Counted from the first letter of the stretch, positions 50,549 through 58,277 are shown. The stretch: 64,000 bases of DNA from Nitrospira sp. (GCA_022226935.1 CP092081.1:730734-794733); one strand, 5' to 3'. Numbers and translations are program-made. The notes: generated from the sequence alone by a model not told the origin.

Positions 50549-51874
50549 ATGGGTCGTACTCTGGACGAATGGTTTCTCCGTGTAAGTTGCAGCATGATAT
50601 GTATGTTCTCCGTCTGGGCAGTGGGAGACGCCATCGTCGGCGTGGGGCAGAACGCTGTGCTGGCCGAGGAGCCCACGCCGATTGCCGGTGAGCCGTTTCG
50701 CACGACTCTATTTGGAGAAGAAATTTATGTGCCGCCTCGGGACCGGCGCAGTGTCACCGCCATTAGCTTCGGGATTCAGGCCATTCCAAACGGACCCACG
50801 CAACAGGAAGCGCTCCCGTTCGGCGCGTTATATGTGTGGCGGAATTGGGATGACGACAACCGGCGGCTCCGCGGGACCTTCTCGGGGGTGGTTAACGACG
50901 TGGACTATACGATTGGATTGCGCGATTACCCGAACTGGTCGCTCTTGTTCACCTGGGATAATTTCATCCTGCCCTTCGGCCGTTCGGAATATGTGCAGGG
51001 ACAACGTCAGCGAGGCACGGAGCTGGAGTGGAGCTATGCGTTTGCCGGAGCCGGGCTGGGGTATCGTCTTCCGGTCCATCCCTTTCGTCAGGACAGCGCG
51101 GTCAATATTTCGCTCACCTACGAAGCAGGGTATCGCTGGTTCAAGGGCACCGGCCACACATCCGCGGACTACGGCGTCCCGAAGGACACCTATGAAGGGC
51201 GTATTCATTTCCGCATTCGCGCCGATGCCCTCAAACGCAATCTGATGGAACTGCCGCATGAAGGATTCACCATGGGCGGCGATCTGGTGCACGGCCATCG
51301 AGCGAAGTGGGACCAGTGGGGAGGCGCCCCGTTCAATACCCCGGATTTCAAAAAGGAACAGACGTACATCCAAGCCAGCGCCTACGCGTTGCTGGCCACG
51401 GGGTTGCCGTTCATCGAAAGCGACAAGCACCGCCTGTTGAGCAGTATCCATGCGGGAATCGGGAAGGATCTGGATCGATTTTCGGCCTTCCGGCTTCCGG
51501 GCCGACCGACCGGTTATGAGTGGGAAGCCATTTCGCTGCCGATGATCCATGGCGTGGCCTTCAACGAATTATTTCCGACCCGCTATGCCGTGGCCAACTT
51601 GCAATATCGCTATGAGGCCTTATTTTTTCTGTACCCGTATGTTGAGGCGACCTGGGGACTCGTCGAGCGGCCGGTGTTTACCTCGAACACGGCAGTCAAA
51701 AATATCACCGACTCCATGCCGGCCTTGGGAGGCGGATTGGTGACCGGCGCCCCATGGAAATCGCAGCTGGAACTCAATTACACCTATAACTTCGGCATCT
51801 ATCGTGACCCAGGCGGCGCGCCGCCCACCAAGGGGGGGCATGGCATCATTTTTTTCTGGTCGAAGGAATTGTGA
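50549..51874 (+). CDS. Outer-membrane beta-barrel protein (BamA/surface-antigen-like)
   Basis: A 441-residue protein. The N-terminal helix (MICMFSVWAVGDAIVGVGQ) acts as signal peptide, then FGEEIYVPPRDRRSVTAISFGIQAIPNG begins a beta-barrel of alternating aromatic strands (YTIGLRDYPNWSLLFTWDNFILPFG; FAGAGLGYRLPVHPF; YTYNFGIYRD). The barrel closes with GHGIIFFWSKEL. There are no POTRA domains, so it is a lone 16-strand-size barrel. ATG 50549 has AGGAG 11 bases upstream; ATG 50528 is the alternative. Confidence 0.7.
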   Translation: MGRTLDEWFLRVSCSMICMFSVWAVGDAIVGVGQNAVLAEEPTPIAGEPFRTTLFGEEIYVPPRDRRSVTAISFGIQAIPNGPTQQEALPFGALYVWRNWDDDNRRLRGTFSGVVNDVDYTIGLRDYPNWSLLFTWDNFILPFGRSEYVQGQRQRGTELEWSYAFAGAGLGYRLPVHPFRQDSAVNISLTYEAGYRWFKGTGHTSADYGVPKDTYEGRIHFRIRADALKRNLMELPHEGFTMGGDLVHGHRAKWDQWGGAPFNTPDFKKEQTYIQASAYALLATGLPFIESDKHRLLSSIHAGIGKDLDRFSAFRLPGRPTGYEWEAISLPMIHGVAFNELFPTRYAVANLQYRYEALFFLYPYVEATWGLVERPVFTSNTAVKNITDSMPALGGGLVTGAPWKSQLELNYTYNFGIYRDPGGAPPTKGGHGIIFFWSKEL

Positions 51875-51962
51875 CCGACAGGCCACTCGTATTCATGCGA
51901 AGAGAGTGGTAGGATTTCACAGCAGTTCCTACTCGGCTTTTCCACTAGCCCGGAGCATATCC

Positions 51963-52646
51963 ATGAAACCACGAGTTCTCATCGCCGACGACCATACACT
52001 CGTTGCTGAAGGTGTAGAAAAACTGCTGGAGCACGATTTCCAATTGTGCGGCAGAGCCGCAGACGGGCGCGCGCTTGTCCGGGCCGTTGAAAAAGACAAG
52101 CCGGATATCGCCATCGTGGATATCGCCCTTCCACTGTTGAATGGTCTCGATGCCTGCCGGCAAATCAAGAAATCGGTTCCGGAGGTGAAGCTGCTCGTCC
52201 TCACGATGCATAGCGAGCAGTATTTCGTCACGGAGGCCTTCCGTGCCGGGGTATCCGGATATGTGTTGAAGCAATCCGTGGCAGAGGAATTAGTGTTTGC
52301 GATCAAGGAAGTGTTGAAAGGGCGTCTGTACGTGTCACCGAGCGTGGCGGAAAATCTCGTGGCGCAGGCGCTTCATCCGGTGGCGCCCGCTCCGGCCGGT
52401 TCGCCCCCCTCGAACGACTTGCTCAGCGGCCGGCAGAGGGAAGTGCTGCAGTTGATCGCCGAAGGCCAATCCACGAAGGAAATCGCTTCGACGTTGAACG
52501 TGTCGATCAAGACGGTGGAATTTCACAAAACCCGCATCATGAAACAACTCGGGATCCACAGCACCGCCGAATTGACCAAACATGCCATTGCCATCGGGCT
52601 TATTGCCATGCCGCAGCAGCCCACCGTACCAGGCTCTCAGCCGTAA
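51963..52646 (+). CDS. NarL/LuxR-type response regulator 1
   Basis: A 227-residue regulator. The receiver has VLIADDH (acid pair 9-10), Asp53 in AIVDIALPLLNG, Thr in LVLTMHS and Lys in YVLKQS. The GerE helix-turn-helix is LLSGRQREVLQLIAEGQSTKEIASTLNVSIKTVEFHKTRIMKQLGI. The recognition helix (SIKTVEFHK) is nearly the same as in regulator 2. GGAG lies 8 bases before ATG 51963. It converges tail to tail with regulator 2 with 4 bases between stops. It is a candidate CYAG-box binder. Confidence 0.93.
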   Translation: MKPRVLIADDHTLVAEGVEKLLEHDFQLCGRAADGRALVRAVEKDKPDIAIVDIALPLLNGLDACRQIKKSVPEVKLLVLTMHSEQYFVTEAFRAGVSGYVLKQSVAEELVFAIKEVLKGRLYVSPSVAENLVAQALHPVAPAPAGSPPSNDLLSGRQREVLQLIAEGQSTKEIASTLNVSIKTVEFHKTRIMKQLGIHSTAELTKHAIAIGLIAMPQQPTVPGSQP

Positions 52647-52650
52647 TCTG

Positions 52651-53307
52651 TCAGGGGTGTTGATCGCTCAGTTTCGTGAGGCCTTGCGATAAGGCGAAGC
52701 GCGTCAGTTCCGCGGTGGTGCGGATGCCGAGACGGCGCGTGATATTGCCTTTGTGAAATTCCACGGCTTTCGTGGAGACGTGCATGGTCGTGGCGATCTC
52801 CTTCGTGGACATCCCCTTGGTCAGCAGCTGTAGCACCTCCTGCTGGCGAGGCGTCAACTTAGACGAAAATCCTTCCGGTTTCACCCAGGGTGTTTCGATG
52901 GCATCCTGAACTTCCAGGGAGAGCTGCGGGGAAATGTACCGCTGGTTTTTGAGGGCGGCATTGAGCGCAGACAGCAATTCCGTGGAGGCCGATTGTTTCA
53001 ACACATAGGCTGAAGCGCCCATCTGAAAGGCCTGCGAAATATAAAACGGCTCGCTCATCATCGTGACAAAGATGAGCTTGGCGTGAGGCACGGCGGCACG
53101 CAGCTGTTTCGTGACATCCAATCCGCTCATGGTCGGCATGGAAATGTCGAGCAGGATGATATCCGGATTCAGCGCCGGGGCGATGTTCAGGAGTTCCTGC
53201 CCGTTCGACGCCGTACCGGCCACGTCGAAATCCGGTTCCAGCAATTGTCGGTAAGCCTCCAACACTAGACTATGGTCATCGGCGATGACAATGCGCGCTC
53301 TGGCCAC
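52651..53307 (-). CDS. NarL/LuxR-type response regulator 2
   Basis: A 218-residue regulator from GTG 53307, chosen because AAGGAG lies 4 bases upstream; a longer frame from 53397 exists. The receiver has IVIADDH, Asp54 (ILLDISMPTMSG), and Lys in YVLKQS. The GerE domain reads LTPRQQEVLQLLTKGMSTKEIATTMHVSTKAVEFHKGNITRRLGI. No kinase is adjacent. Its own promoter has a variant CYAG-box, which makes it the leading candidate for an autoregulated master activator (inference). Confidence 0.92.
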   Translation of the reverse strand: MARARIVIADDHSLVLEAYRQLLEPDFDVAGTASNGQELLNIAPALNPDIILLDISMPTMSGLDVTKQLRAAVPHAKLIFVTMMSEPFYISQAFQMGASAYVLKQSASTELLSALNAALKNQRYISPQLSLEVQDAIETPWVKPEGFSSKLTPRQQEVLQLLTKGMSTKEIATTMHVSTKAVEFHKGNITRRLGIRTTAELTRFALSQGLTKLSDQHP

Positions 53308-53436
53308 GGTGCTCCTTCCTCTCGTGATGGATCTCGTTTGAACGCGATCGGCGTCTTCATACCTCTTCACCATAACAGGCTTGTCCGCTCTTTGCACCAG
53401 CTCTCTTGCCGATCAAGCGCATGGCTCATTCTCTTC

Positions 53437-53481
53437 ATAATGCCCCAATCAGCGTAATCCCGCGCCTAGGAAAGCCCCCTG
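53437..53481 (-). promoter_or_regulatory. Variant CYAG-box promoter of response regulator 2
   Basis: On the minus strand, CAGGGGGCTTTCCTAG (53481-53466), an intact right arm and a shifted left arm, 23 bases, then CATTAT (53442-53437), a 4/6 match. A second box for sodB lies 17 bases away on the other side. Confidence 0.45.
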
Positions 53482-53497
53482 CATAAGGAAATTGACG

Positions 53498-53542
53498 CCA
53501 GGGCATCGCCTAGTTGGGAAAGTCATCCTGATGACATAAGGT
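53498..53542 (+). promoter_or_regulatory. CYAG-box promoter of the superoxide dismutase gene
   Basis: CCAGGGCATCGCCTAG (53498-53513), 23 bases, then TAAGGT (53537-53542). The gene starts 71 bases after the -10. Confidence 0.65.
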
Positions 53543-53612
53543 GGGTGATGGATCGGGTGAGCCTCTTGAAAACGATGTGAGCACCCATGAAAGGACATGA
53601 AAGGAATGGACC

Positions 53613-54248
53613 ATGGCCGTCACGCAACCGTACCAAGCGAAAACATTCGACCTGTTTGGTTTGTCGGGAATCTCCGATGAAACGTTAAGGGTGCATTTCG
53701 GGCTGTATGAGGGGTATGTGAAAGCCGCGAATGAACTCCGTGCTCAATTGTCCGAGTTTATCAAACAAGGACATGTCGATCACGAGCAAATGCCGGCTTA
53801 TTCGGAACTGACGCGCAGGTTGGGATTCGAATTCAACGGGATGGTGTTGCACGAATATTATTTCGGCAACCTGCGGCGCGGGGGAGGAGAACAGGCACCT
53901 GACAGCTCTGCTTTTCATCGGGCCGTGGAGCGCACGTTCGGCAGCTATGAGCGGTGGAAAGCGGACTTCTGCAGTGTGGGCCTGATGCGCGGAGTGGGGT
54001 GGGCCATTTGCAATGTCGATCCGGCCAGGGGGCTTGTGTCCAACCATTGGGTGTCCTTGCACGAGCATGGAAACGTGGCGGGATTTTTGCCTATCTTGGT
54101 CATGGACGTATGGGAACATGCCTTTCTCTTGGACTATCAACCCAGTGAACGCAAACAGTATATCGAAGCGTTTTTCAGCAATATCGGGTGGGGCGTGGTC
54201 GAAGAGCGGCTCCAAGCCGGGCTCTCCTCTGTGGCGGTTCCACGCTGA
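53613..54248 (+). CDS. sodB: Fe/Mn superoxide dismutase
   Basis: A 211-residue enzyme converting superoxide to peroxide and oxygen. The four metal ligands are present: His28 (RVHFGLYEGYV), His80 (MVLHEYYFG), Asp165 and His169 (LVMDVWEHAF). The usual second His of the HxxxH..YV start is Tyr here, as in some divergent members. No signal peptide is seen, so it is cytoplasmic. Iron or manganese cannot be decided. It is under a CYAG-box and heads a run of small genes up to 54896. Confidence 0.93.
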   Translation: MAVTQPYQAKTFDLFGLSGISDETLRVHFGLYEGYVKAANELRAQLSEFIKQGHVDHEQMPAYSELTRRLGFEFNGMVLHEYYFGNLRRGGGEQAPDSSAFHRAVERTFGSYERWKADFCSVGLMRGVGWAICNVDPARGLVSNHWVSLHEHGNVAGFLPILVMDVWEHAFLLDYQPSERKQYIEAFFSNIGWGVVEERLQAGLSSVAVPR

Positions 54249-54261
54249 AGAAAGGCCCTCT

Positions 54262-54489
54262 ATGAATGTCCGAGCTCAAAACCCGATCGCGCAGCCTCAG
54301 CCCGATCCCACTCCGTTGCCCGAGCCCAATCCAAATCCGGATCCGGGTCCCAGTCCGTTTCCACCGGACCCTTTTCCTCCTCCCATCCCCCCGCAACCGA
54401 TCGAGCCGCCTGTTCCGCAGCTTGCCCGAGGGGCACAGCCGTATGAAAGACAAGGCCAGGCCAGGTTTTCGAGCAAGCGGGGAGACTAG
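54262..54489 (+). CDS. Proline-rich microprotein 4
   Basis: A 75-residue protein: MNVRAQNPIAQPQPDPTP, then alternating Pro with Asn/Asp/Phe (PNPNPDPGPSPFPPDPF) and a basic tail (FSSKRGD). It has no signal peptide. AAAGG lies 6 bases before the ATG, 14 bases after sodB. It is the fourth Pro-rich microprotein of the region and has no family name. Confidence 0.55.
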   Translation: MNVRAQNPIAQPQPDPTPLPEPNPNPDPGPSPFPPDPFPPPIPPQPIEPPVPQLARGAQPYERQGQARFSSKRGD

Positions 54490-54599
54490 AGGAATTGCCA
54501 GTGGTGGCTCGAACGAATTCATGAGACATATTCTGATGTCGTTGGCGAAAGGCGGTCGCGGCAGACGATCGTCGGCATGCGACGACATGGAGGCGGCGC

Positions 54600-54896
54600 A
54601 TGGAAGCTTCAGAGAAGGCGGCAAGCATTCGGCAGTGGATCAACCCAGAAGAGCGAGTGACCGTAGATTTCGAAGATGAGCAGGACCTGAATGCCGAAGT
54701 GATCGAGTGTGATGGGCAAACCGTGACCTTGCTGCTGGAAACGGCATTTCCGCATTACAAGCAGCATCTCACGCTTCCGCTCAGCATGATCTCGATCGGC
54801 GAGGATAAAAGCCATTACACGCGGGACCCTGACAAGCCTATTCACTATGGACGCCTTCGGATCACCGTCCACGAGGCTCGCCCTCAGGCGGTCTGA
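54600..54896 (+). CDS. Small protein of unknown function
   Basis: A 98-residue soluble protein: EKAASIRQWINPEERVTVDFEDEQDLNAEVIECDGQTVTLLLETAFPHYKQHLTLPLSMISIGEDKSHYTRDPDKP. The short beta strands and their order suggest a PilZ-like or SH3-like barrel, but the RxxxR and D/NxSxxG signature of PilZ is not seen. GGAGGC lies 6 bases before the ATG. It is followed 21 bases later by the CBS protein. Confidence 0.6.
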   Translation: MEASEKAASIRQWINPEERVTVDFEDEQDLNAEVIECDGQTVTLLLETAFPHYKQHLTLPLSMISIGEDKSHYTRDPDKPIHYGRLRITVHEARPQAV

Positions 54897-54917
54897 AAGG
54901 AACAATAGGTCGTCCCT

Positions 54918-55406
54918 ATGGATATTGTATCCAGCAAATCGAAAGCACCGCGTACGATTGCCGAGGTGGGATTGATGCGGCCGCACAGAAATCTGTATTT
55001 GGAATCCAGAATCGATGAAGATTTAGGCGTGTTGCCCGGAGAGGTTCGCAAGGTGAAGCACGTCATGTCTTCAGCCTTGACGGTCGTGTCTCCGGACACT
55101 AGCCTCGAGGATGCGATTTCGTTGATGGCCGCTATGAATGTGCCGGTCGTCATCGTGTATGAAGGCATGCGCTTGATGGGCGTCGTGACGGATCGAGACA
55201 TCGCGTTGCACCGAAGCTCCCGCACAGCGTCTACCATGCCAACCGTCAGGAACATCATGCGCGACCATGCTCCTTACTGCCACGAAGACGACCTGCTCAC
55301 CGATGCCCAGACACTCATGCGTCTGTCCGAGGTGGATTGGATGCCGGTGCTCGATGGTAGAGGGCGCCTGGCTGGTGTGTTATCCATCTATGTTCCTCTT
55401 TCCTGA
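54918..55406 (+). CDS. CBS-domain pair protein
   Basis: A 162-residue protein. Two CBS motifs follow a 45-residue N-terminal part: VKHVMSSALTVVSPDTSLEDAISLMAAMNVPVVIVYEGMRLMGVVTDRDIAL and VRNIMRDHAPYCHEDDLLTDAQTLMRLSEVDWMPVLDGRGRLAGVLSIYV. This is a Bateman module that usually senses adenine nucleotides. No effector domain is fused, so it probably acts on a partner protein. Confidence 0.85.
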   Translation: MDIVSSKSKAPRTIAEVGLMRPHRNLYLESRIDEDLGVLPGEVRKVKHVMSSALTVVSPDTSLEDAISLMAAMNVPVVIVYEGMRLMGVVTDRDIALHRSSRTASTMPTVRNIMRDHAPYCHEDDLLTDAQTLMRLSEVDWMPVLDGRGRLAGVLSIYVPLS

Positions 55407-55445
55407 GCACCCGTCGCGCACAGCCGGGGCAATCCCGTAGGGTCC

Positions 55446-55490
55446 CCAGGGTTCTGCCTAGTACGTCCCTTGAGCTCTCTCTTCTACTGT
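55446..55490 (+). promoter_or_regulatory. CYAG-box promoter of the bacterioferritin unit
   Basis: CCAGGGTTCTGCCTAG (55446-55461), 23 bases, then TACTGT (55485-55490). The first gene begins 36 bases later. Confidence 0.68.
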
Positions 55491-55526
55491 GAGCACTGAC
55501 GACAAGGATCGGTAGGAGGAGACGCC

Positions 55527-55727
55527 ATGATCCCGCTTTCCCGCATACGAGACCGGTTCGGCAATTACAACTATATGGGAGTGCTGCTCTCGATCGCCGC
55601 CTGCGCCATTGTGGTCGGGACTCACGCACGAACCGCGACGCAGCGGACAGACGAAAGTGTGACGACGGAATTGGGCTTGGAATCGGCCTGGCCTCATGTG
55701 CGCGTAGATTTCGTGCCTTCACGTTGA
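55527..55727 (+). CDS. Single-helix membrane microprotein
   Basis: A 66-residue protein with a basic N-terminus (LSRIRDRFGNYNYM) and one hydrophobic helix (GVLLSIAACAIVVGTHA), then a polar tail ending HVRVDFVPSR. GGAGGAGA precedes the ATG. Bacterioferritin follows 11 bases later, so they form an operon. The function is unknown. Confidence 0.6.
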   Translation: MIPLSRIRDRFGNYNYMGVLLSIAACAIVVGTHARTATQRTDESVTTELGLESAWPHVRVDFVPSR

Positions 55728-55738
55728 AAGGAGTCGAC

Positions 55739-56278
55739 ATGAAAACAGAGAAGCCTCAAGCGTCCATCATCAAGGATGTGCAGACCATTAGGGAACGTGC
55801 TCGCCAACACATCGAAGAGGGAGCGTTGACGGCGGATTACAAGGCCGACCGCGACACGGTCGTGAAATTGTTGAACGAAGCCTTAGCGACGGAAATCGTA
55901 TGCGTTCTACGGTACAGGCGCCATTATTTTATGGCGCAGGGGATGAATGCGGACAGCGTCAAAGCCGAATTTTTGGCGCATGCAGGAGAAGAACAGGCCC
56001 ATGCCGATGAACTGGCTGAGCGGATCGTCCAGCTGGGCGGAGAACCGAACCTCTCCCCGGACGGGCTATCGGCTCGCAGTCATTCCCAATATGTGGAGGG
56101 CGAAGACTTGGAAGAGATGATCAAGGAAGATCTCATTGCGGAGCGAATTGCGATCGAAAGTTACCGCGATATGATCGCCTTCGTCGGCAGCGATGATCCC
56201 ACGACCAGGCGCCTCCTGGAAAATATTCTCATGAAGGAAGAGGAACATGCCGAGGACCTGGTCAGCCTTCTGAAGTGA
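55739..56278 (+). CDS. bfr: Bacterioferritin-type ferritin-like protein
   Basis: A 179-residue four-helix protein. Ferritin di-iron motifs are visible in the four helices: VKLLNEALATEIVCVLRYRRHYFMAQG, EFLAHAGEEQAHADELAERIVQLGGEPNL, EDLIAERIAIESYRDMIAFVG and ILMKEEEHAEDLVSLL, giving the Glu/ExxH pairs of a ferroxidase centre. The heme-ligand Met is not certain, so it may be a heme-free Bfr/Dps-like ferritin. It stores iron and limits peroxide damage. AAGGAG lies just before ATG 55739. Confidence 0.88.
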   Translation: MKTEKPQASIIKDVQTIRERARQHIEEGALTADYKADRDTVVKLLNEALATEIVCVLRYRRHYFMAQGMNADSVKAEFLAHAGEEQAHADELAERIVQLGGEPNLSPDGLSARSHSQYVEGEDLEEMIKEDLIAERIAIESYRDMIAFVGSDDPTTRRLLENILMKEEEHAEDLVSLLK

Positions 56279-56935
56279 TGTCCTGACGCCCGATGGCGGC
56301 TCGATTGACAGTCCGATCGAGAGGGACGAGATGAAGTATGGCCGGGCCGACCCTCTCCGCTGGGAGCCACGTGGGATGGAGAAGGGCTGAATGTCGCCCT
56401 GTTTTTTGAAAATGCCACGTCGGCGGAACTCTGCCCCTTTGATGGACCGGATGCTACGAGAGAATCGTCAGCGGATTCGGCTCGAGGAACGGACCACTCA
56501 AATTGGCCTGTGTATCTGCCGGAGGGGTGCCCCGGCCTCCATCGCCGGAAACCGTCTCGACGGACCGTGCGAGCTCTGCCGCCGGTCACCGGTGCCGCCT
56601 ATCGAGCGGCACCGGCACATTGTGGCGTCACGGGGAAGCCCGTACTGGGCGGTGCGCGTTCAAGGTCCTCGATGTATCGCGCCGTCCGTGAGCTGCGTGC
56701 AATACAGAAAGGGAGGAGATCCCCGGCGCGTGCCATTACGACCGCAAGTCGACCTGCCCCGATCGTCAACACATCCTATCGATGCCTCGAATCATAAGGC
56801 GTTTCCATCTCTCTCAACCCGGTAATACCTCCCCCTTCTGTGAGGCGGATTCGCCGTACTCCTGGAAAAACAGTTCTGATTCTGCGAGCAGTACTACGTA
56901 TATCCGATCTGCTCAGGGCTCAGCTTCTCTAAAAA
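56279..56935. other. Intergenic stretch without a supported gene
   Basis: About 650 bases between bacterioferritin and the next CYAG-box. A plus-strand frame at 56391-56825 is open, but its product is Arg/Pro/Ser/Cys-rich in a way that fits translated non-coding GC-rich DNA, and I recognise nothing in it. This may be a decayed gene. Confidence 0.5.
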
Positions 56936-56980
56936 CTAGGGCTTTGTCCAGTCATCCGTTTCCTTCTTCGGAGATATAAC
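56936..56980 (+). promoter_or_regulatory. CYAG-box promoter of the CsbD unit
   Basis: CTAGGGCTTTGTCCAG (56936-56951), 23 bases, then TATAAC (56975-56980). Transcription would begin near 56987, which excludes the ATG at 56985 and supports the start at 57009. Confidence 0.7.
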
Positions 56981-57008
56981 TACTATGGACAACAGTCGGG
57001 AGGAGCAC

Positions 57009-57242
57009 ATGAAACACCAGAAAGATTATGGCGTGCGGACGAAGATCGTCGTGACAGTCGGGGGGAGCGCCGAAGAAAACACCGTGGTGCTGTACCGGGG
57101 TGGAAAAAACGGACTTGCCTTTCGATCGCCGTCTCATCGGGTGTTGAAAGACGCCGCCCGACAACGGAGTCGCGGAGAAGCCGCCTCCTCAGGGGCGCAG
57201 GCTTCCGCGGCAATGACATCTCAACATGGAGGAGCGCGATGA
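57009..57242 (+). CDS. Small basic protein coupled to CsbD
   Basis: A 77-residue protein: KHQKDYGVRTKIVVTVGGSAEENTVVLYRGGKNGLAFRSPSHRVLKDAARQ, then a Gln/Ala/Ser tail. GGAGG lies 5 bases before ATG 57009. Its stop overlaps the CsbD start as ATGA, showing translational coupling. No family is recognised; its strand pattern suggests a small beta domain. Confidence 0.6.
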   Translation: MKHQKDYGVRTKIVVTVGGSAEENTVVLYRGGKNGLAFRSPSHRVLKDAARQRSRGEAASSGAQASAAMTSQHGGAR

Positions 57243-57484
57243 ACACGGATCAATTCAAAGGAAAGTGGGTGCAGTTCAAAGGGGAAGTCAAAAAGCAGTG
57301 GGGCAAATTTACTGATGACGATCTGAAGCAGATCGAAGGAGATTACGATAAATTCGTCGGGCGCATTCAGGAACGGTATGGCGACAAGAAAGAAGAAGTC
57401 ATGCGCTGGGCGGATGATTGGTATACCCGCCAGGGACAAGCGCAACCGGGGGCTCAGCGTCGAGAGGCCCAGCCTCCGCGTTGA
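57239..57484 (+). CDS. CsbD-family stress protein (cytoplasmic)
   Basis: An 81-residue member of the CsbD family (a sigma-B-controlled stress protein in Bacillus). The core FKGKWVQFKGEVKKQWGKFTDDDLKQIEGDYDKFVGRIQERYGDKKEEVMRWADDW is complete, followed by a short disordered tail. It has no signal peptide. It is the second gene of a CYAG-box unit. Confidence 0.93.
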   Translation: MNTDQFKGKWVQFKGEVKKQWGKFTDDDLKQIEGDYDKFVGRIQERYGDKKEEVMRWADDWYTRQGQAQPGAQRREAQPPR

Positions 57485-57541
57485 AGATCCGCGCCAAGGA
57501 TCAACAGAGCACTTTACTCTGACACCGTAGGAGCTCGACAC

Positions 57542-57820
57542 ATGAAGAAAATCATCGCCGTCGCATTGTTGTCCGGAGTCATCGCCAGTCCCGCCTGGGC
57601 ACTGTTCGAAACCAATAAACAATTGGCCGCCACAGCGACGGTCACCCTGGAGGACGCCGTGAAGCATGCGCTGAAGGCCGTGCCGGGAAAAGCCGTCGAA
57701 GCCGAGATCGGCAAAGAAGACGGGCGCACCGTCTATGAAGTCGAAATCATCGACTCCAACAACAAGACCCAGAAAGTCTACGTCGATGCGCAGAGCGGTC
57801 AGACAAAAATCGATCGCTGA
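57542..57820 (+). CDS. Exported PepSY-domain protein
   Basis: A 92-residue protein with a signal peptide (KKIIAVALLSGVIASPAWA) and one PepSY domain (VTLEDAVKHALKAVPGKAVEAEIGKEDGRTVYEVEIIDSNNKTQKVYVDAQSGQ). PepSY domains often inhibit or modulate periplasmic proteases. GGAGCTC is near the ATG. A large hairpin follows its stop. Confidence 0.88.
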   Translation: MKKIIAVALLSGVIASPAWALFETNKQLAATATVTLEDAVKHALKAVPGKAVEAEIGKEDGRTVYEVEIIDSNNKTQKVYVDAQSGQTKIDR

Positions 57821-57827
57821 TGGATTC

Positions 57828-57860
57828 GGGCGCGCCGGCGCCTCAATAGCCGGCGCGCCC
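57828..57860. terminator. Perfect 12-bp GC hairpin after the PepSY gene
   Basis: GGGCGCGCCGGC (57828-57839) and GCCGGCGCGCCC (57849-57860) pair perfectly around a 9-base loop. There is no T-run, so it may stabilise the mRNA end or partially terminate between the PepSY gene and the second CsbD gene. Confidence 0.6.
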
Positions 57861-57886
57861 GGTCATCTATTCGAAGGAGAACCGCG

Positions 57887-58228
57887 ATGACATTCAGGCA
57901 TGGGAGGCTGTTCTTCATCATGCTCACGGGGATGGCGATCATGACAGGTGTCGGGCAAGCGGGCGAAGAGGTGTTCCTGCGGGAGGGGCACGAAATGCCG
58001 ATTCTAGCCGTCAACCAGGACCAGTTAGAAGGAAAGTGGAAACAATTCAAAGGCGAATTGAAACAGCAGTGGGCGGCATTCACCGACGACGATTTGATGC
58101 TCATCGAAGGCCGGATCGATACGTTGGAAGGCAAGATCCAGGAGCGGTATGGAGACCGCCGTGAAGAAGTGAAACGCTGGGTTGATGAATGGTTTGAACG
58201 CCATGGGGAAAATGCCAATCAATCCTAA
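57887..58228 (+). CDS. Exported CsbD-family protein
   Basis: A 113-residue protein: a hydrophobic leader (RLFFIMLTGMAIMTGVGQAG) with a plausible signal-peptidase site, then a full CsbD core (LEGKWKQFKGELKQQWAAFTDDDLMLIEGRIDTLEGKIQERYGDRREEVKRWVDEWFERHG). The core is a clear paralog of the CsbD protein at 57239. CsbD proteins are normally cytosolic, so export to the periplasm or membrane anchoring would be unusual. GAAGGAGA precedes the ATG. Confidence 0.85.
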   Translation: MTFRHGRLFFIMLTGMAIMTGVGQAGEEVFLREGHEMPILAVNQDQLEGKWKQFKGELKQQWAAFTDDDLMLIEGRIDTLEGKIQERYGDRREEVKRWVDEWFERHGENANQS

Positions 58229-58277
58229 CCCGGACGAAAGCCGTGCCGGTGTGCCACTTTTACAGAGGAGACAGACA

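Noticed and set aside
51932-51948. CTCGG...ACTAG just before response regulator 1
   Set aside because: The arms and spacing do not fit the consensus, and it sits only 15 bases from the start codon, too close for the promoter layout seen elsewhere.
54301-54420. Proline-coding repeat that could be mistaken for a tandem DNA repeat or CRISPR-like array
   Set aside because: The periodicity is at codon level (CCn with varied spacers), with no fixed repeat length and no spacer structure.
56391-56825. Open plus-strand frame of 144 codons after bacterioferritin
   Set aside because: No recognisable motif, unusual Arg/Pro/Cys composition and no conserved look; at best a decayed gene.
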